DNA from: Kitasatospora fiedleri
Lineage (GTDB): Bacteria; Actinomycetota; Actinomycetes; Streptomycetales; Streptomycetaceae
Direction: 5' to 3'
Assembly (NCBI RefSeq): GCF_948472415.1
Contig: NZ_OX419519.1
Location: forward strand, 5,146,001-5,210,000
Length of the DNA stretch: 64,000 bases
Below the pieces are notes generated by a model. That model was not told where the DNA came from. It worked only from the letters and a program-made list of their open reading frames with translations, and ran no database searches. A program made the translations under genes and the position numbers. The first letter of the stretch is position 1, and every line of letters starts with the position of its first letter. Positions 41,916-52,160 of the stretch are shown in pieces.

Positions 41916-43373
41916 ATGGGTGAGAAGCAGCCGAACGAGAAGCTGGGCTCCTGGTTCGCGCGCAGCGGCTGGTCGAAGGGCGAGCTGGCGCGTCAAGTGA
42001 ACCGCAGGGCGCGGCAGATCGGCGCCCACCACGTCTCCACCGACACTTCGCGGGTGCGCCGGTGGCTGGACGGGGAGCAGCCGCGGGAGCCGATCCCGAA
42101 GATCATGTCCGAGCTGTTCTCGGAGCGCTTCGGCTCGGTGGTCTCGGTCGAGGACCTCGGCCTGCGCGCGGTGGTCCAGGTGACCACCGTCGGCAGCGGG
42201 GTGGACCTCCCGTGGAGCCCGCAGCAGACCGTGCAGGCGATCAGCGAGTACTCGCGCAGCGACCTGATACCCAACCGGCGCGGCTTCCTCGGCACGTCGC
42301 TGGCGCTGACGGCCGGCGCGGCGCTGATCGAGCCGATGCAGCGCTGGCTGACGCCCGGTCCGAACGGCGCCCCCACCCCGATCCTGGCGGCGGCCAACGG
42401 CGGCGAGCACTTCTCCGGGCGGCTGTCCGAGCCGGAGATGCAGCTGCTGGAGCAGACCACCGAGATGTTCCGGAAGTGGGACGCGCAGAACGGCGGCGGC
42501 CTGCGCCGCAAGGCGGTGGTCGGCCAACTCCACGAGGTCACCGACCTGTTGCAGGAGACCTACCCCGAGGCGACCACCAAGCGGCTGTTCCGGATCACCG
42601 CCGAGCTGGCCCACCTGGCGGGCTTCATGTCGTACGACGTGGGCATGCACCCGAGCGCGCAGAAGTACTACGTGCTGGCGCTGCACGCGGCCAAGGAGGC
42701 CGGGGACCGCCCGTTCGGGGCGCACGTGCTGACCGACATGAGCCGGCAGATGATCCACCTGAACCGCGGCGAGGACGCGCTGGAGCTGATCCACCTCGCC
42801 CAGTACGGCAGCCGGGACACCGCCACCGCCCGCCAGCAGTCGCTGCTGTACGCGATGGAGGCGCGGGCGTACTCCACCATCGGCGAGGTCAACCGGTGCG
42901 CCCGGGCGGTGCGGCTGTCGGAGGACACCTTCAGCGACATCCGGGAGACCAACGAGGCGGCGCCGAGCTGGCTCAGGTTCTTCTCGTACGCCGAGCTGTG
43001 CGCGGAGAACGGCCACTCCTACCGGGACCTGGCGTACACCTCGGACCGCGGGCCGGCGATGGCCAAGGCCGCCGAGCCGCTGATCACCGAGGCGGTCGAC
43101 CGGTTCCGGGAGGACGGCGACCACGTCCGCACCTACGCGTTCAACCTGGTCGGGATGGCCTCGGTGCGGCTGCTGCAGAGCGAGCCGGAGGAGGCCGCGA
43201 AGTACTGCGAGGAGGCGGTCGACATCGCCAAGAAGGTGCGCTCCGAGCGGCTGAACACCCGGGTCCGCAAGACCTCCGAGGCGGCCAGCCGGGACTTCCG
43301 CGGCGCCCCCGGGGTGGACCGGCTGGCCGAGCGGGTGGTGCACGACATCCCGGAGTTCGTCGCGGTGGTCTGA
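41916..43373 (+). CDS. nsdA: Negative regulator of differentiation NsdA
   Basis: NsdA is a streptomycete TPR-containing regulator that represses aerial growth and antibiotic production. It has 485 residues. The N-terminal segment (about 1-75, SWFARSGWSKGELARQVNRR, then TSRVRRWLDGEQPREPIPK) resembles a helix-turn-helix DNA-binding unit. Residues about 185-480 are helical TPR-like repeats (AELAHLAGFMSYDVGMHPSA, ALHAAKEAGDRPFGAHVLTD, ALELIHLAQYGSRDTATARQ). An odd internal feature is a twin-arginine-like segment NRRGFLGTSLALTAGAAL at about 120-137. Identity rests on strong resemblance and on its place between ftsY/prim-pol and amtB. Confidence 0.9.
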   Translation: MGEKQPNEKLGSWFARSGWSKGELARQVNRRARQIGAHHVSTDTSRVRRWLDGEQPREPIPKIMSELFSERFGSVVSVEDLGLRAVVQVTTVGSGVDLPWSPQQTVQAISEYSRSDLIPNRRGFLGTSLALTAGAALIEPMQRWLTPGPNGAPTPILAAANGGEHFSGRLSEPEMQLLEQTTEMFRKWDAQNGGGLRRKAVVGQLHEVTDLLQETYPEATTKRLFRITAELAHLAGFMSYDVGMHPSAQKYYVLALHAAKEAGDRPFGAHVLTDMSRQMIHLNRGEDALELIHLAQYGSRDTATARQQSLLYAMEARAYSTIGEVNRCARAVRLSEDTFSDIRETNEAAPSWLRFFSYAELCAENGHSYRDLAYTSDRGPAMAKAAEPLITEAVDRFREDGDHVRTYAFNLVGMASVRLLQSEPEEAAKYCEEAVDIAKKVRSERLNTRVRKTSEAASRDFRGAPGVDRLAERVVHDIPEFVAVV

Positions 43374-43468
43374 TCCGCTCCGCCCCCGCCGCCCGCGGCC
43401 GTCCGCCCCCCGTCCGGACGGCCGCCGACATATAGCACGCGCTGTCCAGTACGCGTCACCTGCCGTGG

Positions 43469-43515
43469 TTCACCTTCCCGTAACGGGCGCGTCAACCGCG
43501 TCACTGCGGCGAAAC
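43469..43515 (+). promoter_or_regulatory. Two GlnR boxes of the amtB-glnK-glnD operon
   Basis: TTCAC-CTTCCC-GTAAC (43469-43484) and GTCAC-TGCGGC-GAAAC (43500-43515) both fit the GlnR consensus gTnAC-n6-GaAAC, the second exactly. The boxes are centred 31 bp apart, three helical turns, about 120-165 nt upstream of amtB. This is the known nitrogen-starvation control of amtB in Streptomyces. Confidence 0.85.
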
Positions 43516-43634
43516 ACCGAGCCGCATCGGCCGAAACCCGCCTTCGGCACTCTCCTCTCATCGCCGACACGCCGGGATGGGCACGGGACAGGTAATCCCG
43601 GTCGTGGTGCGGCTCTCATTCGGAGGAGACGCCG

Positions 43635-44960
43635 ATGCCGGACGGCTTCAGCGCGGGCGATACCGCCTTTGTGTTCATCTGTGCGGCCCTGGTCATGTTG
43701 ATGACCCCGGGCCTGGCCTTCTTCTACGGAGGCATGGTCAGGGTCAAGAGCACCCTCAACATGCTGGTGATGAGCTTCATCTCACTGGCGATCGTCTCGG
43801 TGCTCTGGGTCCTGTACGGCTACTCGCTGGCCTTCGCGCCGGACGCCGGGGCCGGTCTGATCGGCAACCTCGACTTCCTGGGGATGCGCGGCATCGACCT
43901 GAACGCCCTGACCGGGACGATCCCGGTGACCGGGTTCGCGGCCTTCCAGCTGATGTTCGCGATCATCACCCCGGCCCTGATCAGCGGCGCGATCGCGGAC
44001 CGGGCGAAGTTCACCGCCTGGAGCCTGTTCGTGGCGCTCTGGGTGACCGTGGTGTACTTCCCGGTCGCGCACTGGGTGTTCTTCTTCGACGGCGGCAACG
44101 GCGGCTGGCTCGGCGACCGCAACGGCGTGATCGACTTCGCCGGCGGCACCGCGGTGCACATCAACGCCGGTGCGGCCGGCCTGGCCCTGGCCCTGGTGCT
44201 GGGCAAGCGGATCGGCTTCAAGAAGGACCCGATGCGTCCGCACAACCTGCCGCTGGTGATGCTCGGCTCCGGCCTGCTGTGGTTCGGCTGGTTCGGCTTC
44301 AACGCCGGCTCCGCGCTGGCCGCCAACGGCGTGGCGGGCATGGCCTTCGTCAACACCCAGGTCGCCACCGCCGCCGCGATCCTCGGCTGGCTGGCCTACG
44401 AGAAGGTCAAGCACGGCGCGTTCACCACCCTCGGCGCCGCCTCCGGCGCGGTGGCCGGCCTGGTTGCCATCACCCCGGCCTGCGGCTCGGTCTCCCCGCT
44501 CGGCGCGATCGCGATCGGCCTGATCGCCGGCGTGCTGTGCGCCGCGGCGATCAGCCTGAAGTACAAGTTCGGCTTCGACGACTCGCTCGACGTGGTCGGC
44601 GTCCACCTGGTCGGCGGCATCGTCGGCTCGCTGCTGATCGGCTTCTTCGCCACCGGCCACGTCGGCCAGACCGCCTCCGGCCTGTTCTACGGCGGCGGCC
44701 TGGACCAGCTCGGCAAGCAGGTGCTCGGCGTGGTCGCCGTCCTGGTCTACTCGTTCGTGCTCTCCTGGCTGCTGGGCATGCTGATCCAGAAGACCATCGG
44801 CTTCCGGGTCGCCGAGGAGGTCGAGGTCTCCGGCATCGACCAGGCCGAACACGCCGAGTCCGCCTACGACTTCACCGCCGTCGGCGCCAGCCTGGTGCGC
44901 ACCGCCCCGGCCGCCCCCGCGACCGCCCCCGCCGAGAAGACCGAGGTCGACGCCCGATGA
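43635..44960 (+). CDS. amtB: Ammonium transporter
   Basis: This inner-membrane ammonia/ammonium channel of 441 residues has eleven predicted helices. It has a short N-terminus (MPDGFSAGDTAFVFICAALV), the conserved pore-gate Phe region, the twin His pair in AVHINAGAAGLALAL and DVVGVHLVGGIVG, and WFGWFGFNAGSAL. The C-terminus is a cytosolic tail that binds GlnK. It starts at ATG 43635, after GGAGGAG (43620-43627). Its stop overlaps the glnK ATG. Two GlnR boxes lie upstream, so the operon is induced under nitrogen limitation. Confidence 0.97.
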   Translation: MPDGFSAGDTAFVFICAALVMLMTPGLAFFYGGMVRVKSTLNMLVMSFISLAIVSVLWVLYGYSLAFAPDAGAGLIGNLDFLGMRGIDLNALTGTIPVTGFAAFQLMFAIITPALISGAIADRAKFTAWSLFVALWVTVVYFPVAHWVFFFDGGNGGWLGDRNGVIDFAGGTAVHINAGAAGLALALVLGKRIGFKKDPMRPHNLPLVMLGSGLLWFGWFGFNAGSALAANGVAGMAFVNTQVATAAAILGWLAYEKVKHGAFTTLGAASGAVAGLVAITPACGSVSPLGAIAIGLIAGVLCAAAISLKYKFGFDDSLDVVGVHLVGGIVGSLLIGFFATGHVGQTASGLFYGGGLDQLGKQVLGVVAVLVYSFVLSWLLGMLIQKTIGFRVAEEVEVSGIDQAEHAESAYDFTAVGASLVRTAPAAPATAPAEKTEVDAR

Positions 44961-45295
44961 AGCTCATCACCGCCGTCATCAAGCCGCACCGCCTGGACGA
45001 GGTCAAGGACGCCCTGCAGGCCTTCGGGGTGCACGGCCTGACCGTCACCGAGGCCAGCGGGTACGGCCGGCAGCGCGGCCACACCGAGGTCTACCGCGGC
45101 GCCGAGTACACCGTCGACCTGGTCCCGAAGGTCCGGATCGAGATACTGGTCGAGGACGAGGACGCCGAGCAGTTGATCGACGTGGTCGTCAAGGCCGCCC
45201 GCACCGGGAAGATCGGCGACGGCAAGGTCTGGTCGGTCCCGGTCGAGACCACCGTCCGGGTCCGCACCGGCGAACGCGGCCCCGACGCCCTCTGA
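44957..45295 (+). CDS. glnK: Nitrogen regulatory protein P-II (GlnK)
   Basis: This trimeric PII signal protein of 112 residues is encoded directly after amtB, the hallmark of GlnK. The T-loop reads GYGRQRGHTEVYRGAEYTVD, with Tyr46 and Tyr51. Tyr51 is the residue adenylylated in Streptomyces by GlnD. The ATP/effector loops KIGDGKVWSVPV and MKLITAVIKPHRLDEV are intact. The ATG overlaps the amtB stop (ATGA). A strong hairpin separates it from glnD. Confidence 0.96.
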   Translation: MKLITAVIKPHRLDEVKDALQAFGVHGLTVTEASGYGRQRGHTEVYRGAEYTVDLVPKVRIEILVEDEDAEQLIDVVVKAARTGKIGDGKVWSVPVETTVRVRTGERGPDAL

Positions 45296-45347
45296 CCCCC
45301 GCCCGCCCTTCCTCCGATCCACTCTGATCCACCGCTGAAACCCTCCT

Positions 45348-45376
45348 GGCGGACCTGCCCCCGTGGCAGGTCCGCC
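45348..45376 (+). terminator. Hairpin between glnK and glnD
   Basis: A perfect 12-bp stem (GGCGGACCTGCC / GGCAGGTCCGCC) has a 5-nt CCCGT loop. It lies in the 119-nt gap before glnD. It may attenuate read-through so that glnD is made at a lower level than amtB-glnK. Confidence 0.75.
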
Positions 45377-45414
45377 GAAGGCGTATCCGGCACCCGCACG
45401 CACCGGGAGCAGAC

Positions 45415-47847
45415 GTGAGCAGCACCGACCCCGCCGAGTACGGCTACCCCGCCGAGCGCGCCCGCCTGCTGGCCGACCCCGACACCACCGGCCCGCGCCG
45501 GCGCGCCGCCCTGGCCCGGCTCACCGACGACTGGCTGGCCGCCCTCTACCGGGCCGCCGGCGCCCCCGCCCGCACCGCGCTGGTCGCCGTCGGCGGCTAC
45601 GGCCGGGCCGAACTCTCCCCGCGCAGCGACCTGGACCTGCTGCTGCTGCACGAGGGCCCGCTCGCCGCCGACCTGGCCGAACGGATCTGGTACCCGGTCT
45701 GGGACAGCGGCGTCGCCCTCGACCACGCCGTCCGCACCCCCGGCGAGGCCCGCAAGGTCGCCGCCGAGGACCTCAAGGCCCAGCTCGGCCTGCTCGACGC
45801 CCGCCACCTGGCCGGCGACCCGCAGCTCACCGCGGACCTGCGCTCCGCCGTCCTGGCCGACTGGCGCGCCGCCGCCCCCGAACGGCTCCCCGAGCTCCAG
45901 GAGCTCGGCCGGGCCCGGGCCGAGCGCCACGGCGAGCTGTCCTTCCTGCTCGAACCCGACCTCAAGGAGGCCCGCGGCGGCCTGCGCGACCTGGTCGCGC
46001 TGAACGCGGTCGCCGCGACCTGGCTCGCCGACGCCCCCCGCGACGGCCTGGACGCCGCCGCCCGCACCCTGGCCGACGTCCGCGACGCGCTGCACCTGAC
46101 CACCGGGCGGGCCACCGAACGGCTCTCCCTCCAGGACCAGGACCAGGTCGCCGAACGACTCGGCGTGCTCGACGCCGACACCCTGCTGCGGCAGGTCTAC
46201 CAGGCGGCCCGCACCGTCGCGTACGCCTCCGACGTCACCTGGCGCTCGGTCGACCGGGTGCTGGCCGAGCGCCACCGCCCGGCCCGCCGCGCCGCCCGGT
46301 TCGGCTTCCCGTTCAACGGCGCCCGGCGGGCCCCGATCGGCCCCGACGCGCCCGAGCGCCGCCCGCTCGCCGAGGGCGTGGTCGAGCAGGACGGCGAGGC
46401 GGTGCTGGCCCACGCCGCCCGGCCGGCCGCCGACCCGGTGCTGCCGCTGCGGGCCGCCGCCGCGGCCGCCCAGGCCGGGCTCACCGTCGGCTACGCCACC
46501 GTCCGGCGGCTGGCCGCCGAGACCGGGCCGCTGCCGGTGCCCTGGCCCGACGAGGCCCGTGCCCAGCTGGTCACCCTGCTCGGCGCGGGCGAAGCCTGCC
46601 TGCCGGTCTGGGAGGCGCTGGAGGCCGAGGGGCTGATCAGCCGGATGCTGCCGGACTGGGAGCGGGTCCGCTGCCGCCCGCAGCGCAACGCCGTGCACCG
46701 CTGGACCGTCGACCGGCACCTGATCGAGACCGCCGTCCGGGCCGCCGCGATGACCCGCCGCACCGCCCGCCCCGACCTGCTGCTGGTCGCCGCCCTGCTG
46801 CACGACCTCGGCAAGGGCTGGCCCGGCGACCACTCCGAGGCCGGCGAGGTGATCGTCCGCGACGTCGCCGTCCGGATGGGCTTCGACCGGCAGGACACCG
46901 ACACCCTCGCGCTGCTGGTGCGCCACCACCTCACGCTGGTCGACACCGCCACCCGCCGCGACCCCGACGACCCCGCCACCGCCGACCTGATCGCCAAGAC
47001 CGTCGGCACCCAGACCCACCTGGAACTGCTGCACGCCCTCACCGAGGCCGACGCCACCGCCACCGGCCCGGCCGCCTGGTCGAGCTGGCGCGCCTCGCTG
47101 GTCGCCACGCTGGTCGAGCGCACCGCCGCCCGGCTGGCCGGTGACACCAGCCCGCCCGCCGCCGACCCCGAGGTCACCGCCGACCAGGAGCGCCTGGCCG
47201 TCGAGGCCGCCCGCACCGGCGGGCCCGCGCTCACCCTGGCCGCCCACCCCGAACCGGCGGGGGAGCAGGGCACCGAGCCGATGGGCGTCGAACTCACCCT
47301 GGCCATCCCCGACCGCCCCGGCCTGCTCGGCACCGTCGCCGGGGTGCTCGCCGTGCACCGCCTCGCCGTCCGCAAGGCCGGGCTGCGCGAACTCGACCCG
47401 GTCGGCGCCGGGCCCGTCCTGCTGCTGTCCTGGACGGTCGCCGCCGAGTACGGCGACCTGCCCGAGGCCGCCCGGCTCCGGGCCGACCTGCGCCGCGCCC
47501 TGGACGGCTCGCTCGACGTCGCCCGCAAGCTCGCCGAACGCGACGCCGCCGCGCCGCGCCGCCGCGGCATCAGCACCCCGCCGCCGGTGGTCACCGTCGC
47601 CCCGCACACCGCCTCGCGGTCCGCCACCGTGCTGGAGGTCCGCGCGCACGACGCCCCCGGCCTGCTGCACCGGATCGGCCGGGCGCTGGACGTGGCCGGC
47701 GTGCGGGTGCGCACCGCGCACGTCTCCACCCTCGGCGCGGAGGCCGTCGACGCCTTCTACCTCACCTCGCCGGACGGCCGGCCGCTGGAGCGGGAGCGCG
47801 CGCAGGAGGTCGCGCGGGTGGTCAGGGCCGCCCTGGGGACCCCCTGA
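45415..47847 (+). CDS. glnD: [Protein-PII] adenylyl/uridylyltransferase
   Basis: This nitrogen sensor modifies GlnK; in Streptomyces it acts as an adenylyltransferase. It has 810 residues. The nucleotidyltransferase domain carries AVGGYGRAELSPRSDLDLLLL (about 58-78, GG/DxD). The HD domain carries LLHDLGKGWPGDHSEAGEVI (about 461-480, His-Asp). Two ACT domains close the protein (TLAIPDRPGLLGTVAGVLAV and EVRAHDAPGLLHRIGRALDV). It starts at GTG 45415 after CCGGGAGCAG. It belongs to the amtB-glnK-glnD operon but follows an intervening hairpin. Confidence 0.96.
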   Translation: MSSTDPAEYGYPAERARLLADPDTTGPRRRAALARLTDDWLAALYRAAGAPARTALVAVGGYGRAELSPRSDLDLLLLHEGPLAADLAERIWYPVWDSGVALDHAVRTPGEARKVAAEDLKAQLGLLDARHLAGDPQLTADLRSAVLADWRAAAPERLPELQELGRARAERHGELSFLLEPDLKEARGGLRDLVALNAVAATWLADAPRDGLDAAARTLADVRDALHLTTGRATERLSLQDQDQVAERLGVLDADTLLRQVYQAARTVAYASDVTWRSVDRVLAERHRPARRAARFGFPFNGARRAPIGPDAPERRPLAEGVVEQDGEAVLAHAARPAADPVLPLRAAAAAAQAGLTVGYATVRRLAAETGPLPVPWPDEARAQLVTLLGAGEACLPVWEALEAEGLISRMLPDWERVRCRPQRNAVHRWTVDRHLIETAVRAAAMTRRTARPDLLLVAALLHDLGKGWPGDHSEAGEVIVRDVAVRMGFDRQDTDTLALLVRHHLTLVDTATRRDPDDPATADLIAKTVGTQTHLELLHALTEADATATGPAAWSSWRASLVATLVERTAARLAGDTSPPAADPEVTADQERLAVEAARTGGPALTLAAHPEPAGEQGTEPMGVELTLAIPDRPGLLGTVAGVLAVHRLAVRKAGLRELDPVGAGPVLLLSWTVAAEYGDLPEAARLRADLRRALDGSLDVARKLAERDAAAPRRRGISTPPPVVTVAPHTASRSATVLEVRAHDAPGLLHRIGRALDVAGVRVRTAHVSTLGAEAVDAFYLTSPDGRPLERERAQEVARVVRAALGTP

Positions 47848-47949
47848 CCCGCGGTTCGCGCAGGGGCGCAGACCGTCCGCCGGGGGTACGGCTACCCTTG
47901 GGGCGACGACAGTACCCGTACTCGATGCCGCAAGGGACCCGCGACCGAC

Positions 47950-49509
47950 GTGTTCGACACTCTCTCCGACCGCCTCGCAGCGACGTTCAAGAACCTCCGG
48001 GGCAAGGGCCGTCTCAGCGAGGCGGACATCGACGCCACCGCGCGCGAGATCCGGATCGCCCTGCTGGAGGCGGACGTCGCGCTCCCCGTGGTCCGCGCCT
48101 TCATCAAGCAGGTCAAGGACCGGGCCCTCGGCTCCGAGGTCTCCGGCGCGCTGAACCCCGCCCAGCAGATCATCAAGATCGTCAACGAGGAGCTGATCAG
48201 CATCCTCGGCGGCGAGACCCGCCGCCTGCGCTACGCCAAGACCGGCCCGACCGTGATCATGCTGGCCGGCCTCCAGGGCGCCGGCAAGACCACGCTGGCC
48301 GGAAAGCTCGGCCACTGGCTCAAGACCCAGAAGCACACCCCGCTGCTGGTCGCCTGCGACCTCCAGCGCCCCAACGCCGTCACCCAGCTCGGCGTCGTCG
48401 CGGAGCGGGCCGGCGTCGCCTTCTACGGCCCGCAGCCCGGCAACGGCGTCGGCGACCCGGTGCAGGTCGCCCGCGACTCCGTCGAGTACGCCAAGCAGAA
48501 GCAGTACGACGTCGTCATCGTCGACACCGCCGGCCGCCTCGGCATCGACGCCGAACTGATGCAGCAGGCCGCCGACATCCGCGCCGCGATCGACCCGGAC
48601 GAGGTCCTGTTCGTGGTCGACGCCATGGTCGGCCAGGACGCGGTCACCACCGCCCAGGCCTTCCTGGAGGGCGTGGACTTCACCGGCGTCGTGCTCTCCA
48701 AGCTCGACGGCGACGCCCGCGGCGGCGCCGCGCTCTCGGTCGCCCACGTGACCGGCCGTCAGATCATGTTCGCCTCCAACGGCGAGAAGGTCGACGACTT
48801 CGACGCCTTCCACCCCGACCGGATGGCCTCGCGCATCCTCGGCATGGGCGACGTCCTCTCGCTGATCGAGAAGGCCGAGCAGACCTTCTCCCAGGCCGAG
48901 GCCGAGAAGATGGCCGCCAAGCTCCAGGGCGGCGGCAAGGACTTCACGCTCGACGACTTCCTGTCGCAGCTGGAGCAGGTCCAGAAGATGGGCTCGATCT
49001 CCAAGCTGCTCGGCATGCTCCCCGGCATGGGCCAGATCCGGGACCAGATCAACAACCTGGACGACAAGGACGTCAACCGGGTCGGCGCGATCATCAAGTC
49101 GATGACCCCGGCCGAGCGGACCGACCCGAAGCTGATCAACGGCTCGCGCCGGCTGCGCATCGCCAAGGGCTCCGGCGTCCAGGTCGGCGAGGTCTCCAGC
49201 CTGGTCGAGCGGTTCTTCGAGGCTCGCAAGATGATGTCCGCGATGGCCTCCGGCAAGGGCATCCCCGGCATGCCGGGCATCCCCGGGATGGGCGGCGGCG
49301 GCAAGCGCTCCGGCAAGAAGGCCCCGGTCGCCAAGGGCAAGCGCAAGAGCGGCAACCCGCTCAAGCGGGCCCAGGAGGAGGCCGCGGCCGCCGAGCGCAA
49401 GGCCCTCGGGCCGGGCCAGGGCGCCCAGTCCGGCGGCGCGTTCGGCGTCCAGCCGGGCCAGGGTCCGGCGGACTTCCAGCTCCCCAAGGAGTTCAAGGAC
49501 CTGCTGTAG
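47950..49509 (+). CDS. ffh: Signal recognition particle protein Ffh (SRP54)
   Basis: This SRP GTPase recognises signal peptides co-translationally. It has 519 residues. The N domain (about 1-95, TFKNLRGKGRLSEADIDATA) is followed by the G domain with GLQGAGKTTLAGKL (G1, about 107-120), DTAGRLGIDAELM, SKLDGDARGGAALSV and GEKVDDFDAFHPDRMASRILGMGD. The methionine-rich M domain (about 300-440) includes MLPGMGQIRDQINN and KMMSAMASGKGIPGMPGIPGMGG. The C-terminal tail is basic and Gly-rich. It starts at GTG 47950. A 14-bp terminator follows. Confidence 0.97.
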   Translation: MFDTLSDRLAATFKNLRGKGRLSEADIDATAREIRIALLEADVALPVVRAFIKQVKDRALGSEVSGALNPAQQIIKIVNEELISILGGETRRLRYAKTGPTVIMLAGLQGAGKTTLAGKLGHWLKTQKHTPLLVACDLQRPNAVTQLGVVAERAGVAFYGPQPGNGVGDPVQVARDSVEYAKQKQYDVVIVDTAGRLGIDAELMQQAADIRAAIDPDEVLFVVDAMVGQDAVTTAQAFLEGVDFTGVVLSKLDGDARGGAALSVAHVTGRQIMFASNGEKVDDFDAFHPDRMASRILGMGDVLSLIEKAEQTFSQAEAEKMAAKLQGGGKDFTLDDFLSQLEQVQKMGSISKLLGMLPGMGQIRDQINNLDDKDVNRVGAIIKSMTPAERTDPKLINGSRRLRIAKGSGVQVGEVSSLVERFFEARKMMSAMASGKGIPGMPGIPGMGGGGKRSGKKAPVAKGKRKSGNPLKRAQEEAAAAERKALGPGQGAQSGGAFGVQPGQGPADFQLPKEFKDLL

Positions 49510-49525
49510 GCGGCGGGGCGGCACG

Positions 49526-49557
49526 GACCGGGGGCGCGGGCAACCGCGCCCCCGGTC
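49526..49557 (+). terminator. ffh terminator
   Basis: A perfect 14-bp stem (GACCGGGGGCGCGG / CCGCGCCCCCGGTC) with a GCAA loop begins 17 nt after the ffh stop. Confidence 0.88.
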
Positions 49558-49604
49558 GCGTCCGCCCCCGCCACCCGTGCCCGCGCTTCCGCGCGCGGGT
49601 GCGC

Positions 49605-49610
49605 CATGAT
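49605..49610 (+). promoter_or_regulatory. -10 box for leaderless GNAT gene
   Basis: CATGAT ends 7 nt before ATG 49618. No ribosome binding site is present. Confidence 0.4.
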
Positions 49611-49617
49611 GTCCCGT

Positions 49618-50142
49618 ATGCGCGTGACGATCCGAGCCCCCCGCCCCGATGACGTCGTCCCCTACGCCGAGGCGGTGCGCCGCTCCGCCGCGCACATCGG
49701 GCGGTGGAACCCGGTGGAGCCGGACGGCATGCCGGACCTGCTGAGCCGTCAGGGCGCGGGCCTGCGGACGTTCATGATCGTCGACACCGGGACCGGCGGC
49801 CTGGTCGGCAAGTGCAACGTGGCCAACATCGTGATGGCGCGGTTCTGCAACGGGGTGCTGGGCTACGACTCGTACGAGCCGTTCGTCGGGACCGGCCGGA
49901 TGTCGGAGGGCATGCGGCTGGTGGTGGAGCGCTGCTTCACGCGGCCGGAGCGCGGCGGGCTCGGGCTGCACCGGCTGGAGATCAACGTCCAGCCGGACAA
50001 CGAGCGGTCGATCGCGCTGGCCCGCCGGCTGGGCTTCCGGCACGAGGGGCTCACGCCGCGGATGCTGTTCCTGCAGGACGCCTGGCGCGACCACGAGCGC
50101 TTCGCGCTGACCGCGGAGGAGTGGCCGACGCCGGTGCGCTGA
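49618..50142 (+). CDS. GNAT-family N-acetyltransferase (RimJ/RimL-like)
   Basis: This 174-residue acetyl-CoA-dependent acetyltransferase reads MRVTIRAPRPDDVVPYAEAV at the start. The acetyl-CoA-binding core includes GGLVGKCNVANIVMARF, LGYDSYEPFVGTGRMSEGMR and the C-terminal GLHRLEINVQPDNERSIALA with RLGFRHEG, which is typical of the RimJ/RimL subgroup that acts on protein N-termini. I prefer ATG 49618 over ATG 49606, because a CATGAT box lies 7 nt before it and family members begin at that Arg. The substrate is unknown. Confidence 0.9.
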   Translation: MRVTIRAPRPDDVVPYAEAVRRSAAHIGRWNPVEPDGMPDLLSRQGAGLRTFMIVDTGTGGLVGKCNVANIVMARFCNGVLGYDSYEPFVGTGRMSEGMRLVVERCFTRPERGGLGLHRLEINVQPDNERSIALARRLGFRHEGLTPRMLFLQDAWRDHERFALTAEEWPTPVR

Positions 50143-50215
50143 CCGGGGCGGCCGACCGGTGCGCCGACCGGGGCGCGGCGCGGCGTTGCGCGCCGTCCGG
50201 CGGGCACCCGGTCCG

Positions 50216-50221
50216 TATCGT
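50216..50221 (+). promoter_or_regulatory. -10 box for leaderless ftsH
   Basis: TATCGT ends 7 nt before GTG 50229. No ribosome binding site precedes the GTG. Confidence 0.45.
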
Positions 50222-50228
50222 CCGACGG

Positions 50229-52133
<1,905 letters not shown>

Positions 52134-52160
52134 CCCCGCGCCGTCCTCCGGGCCGGTCGC

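Noticed and set aside
45091..50094. Very long (1667-codon) minus-strand open frame opposite glnD and ffh
   Set aside because: The complementary strand encodes two intact conserved proteins. The antisense frame is open only because of codon bias (few A/T-containing stops).
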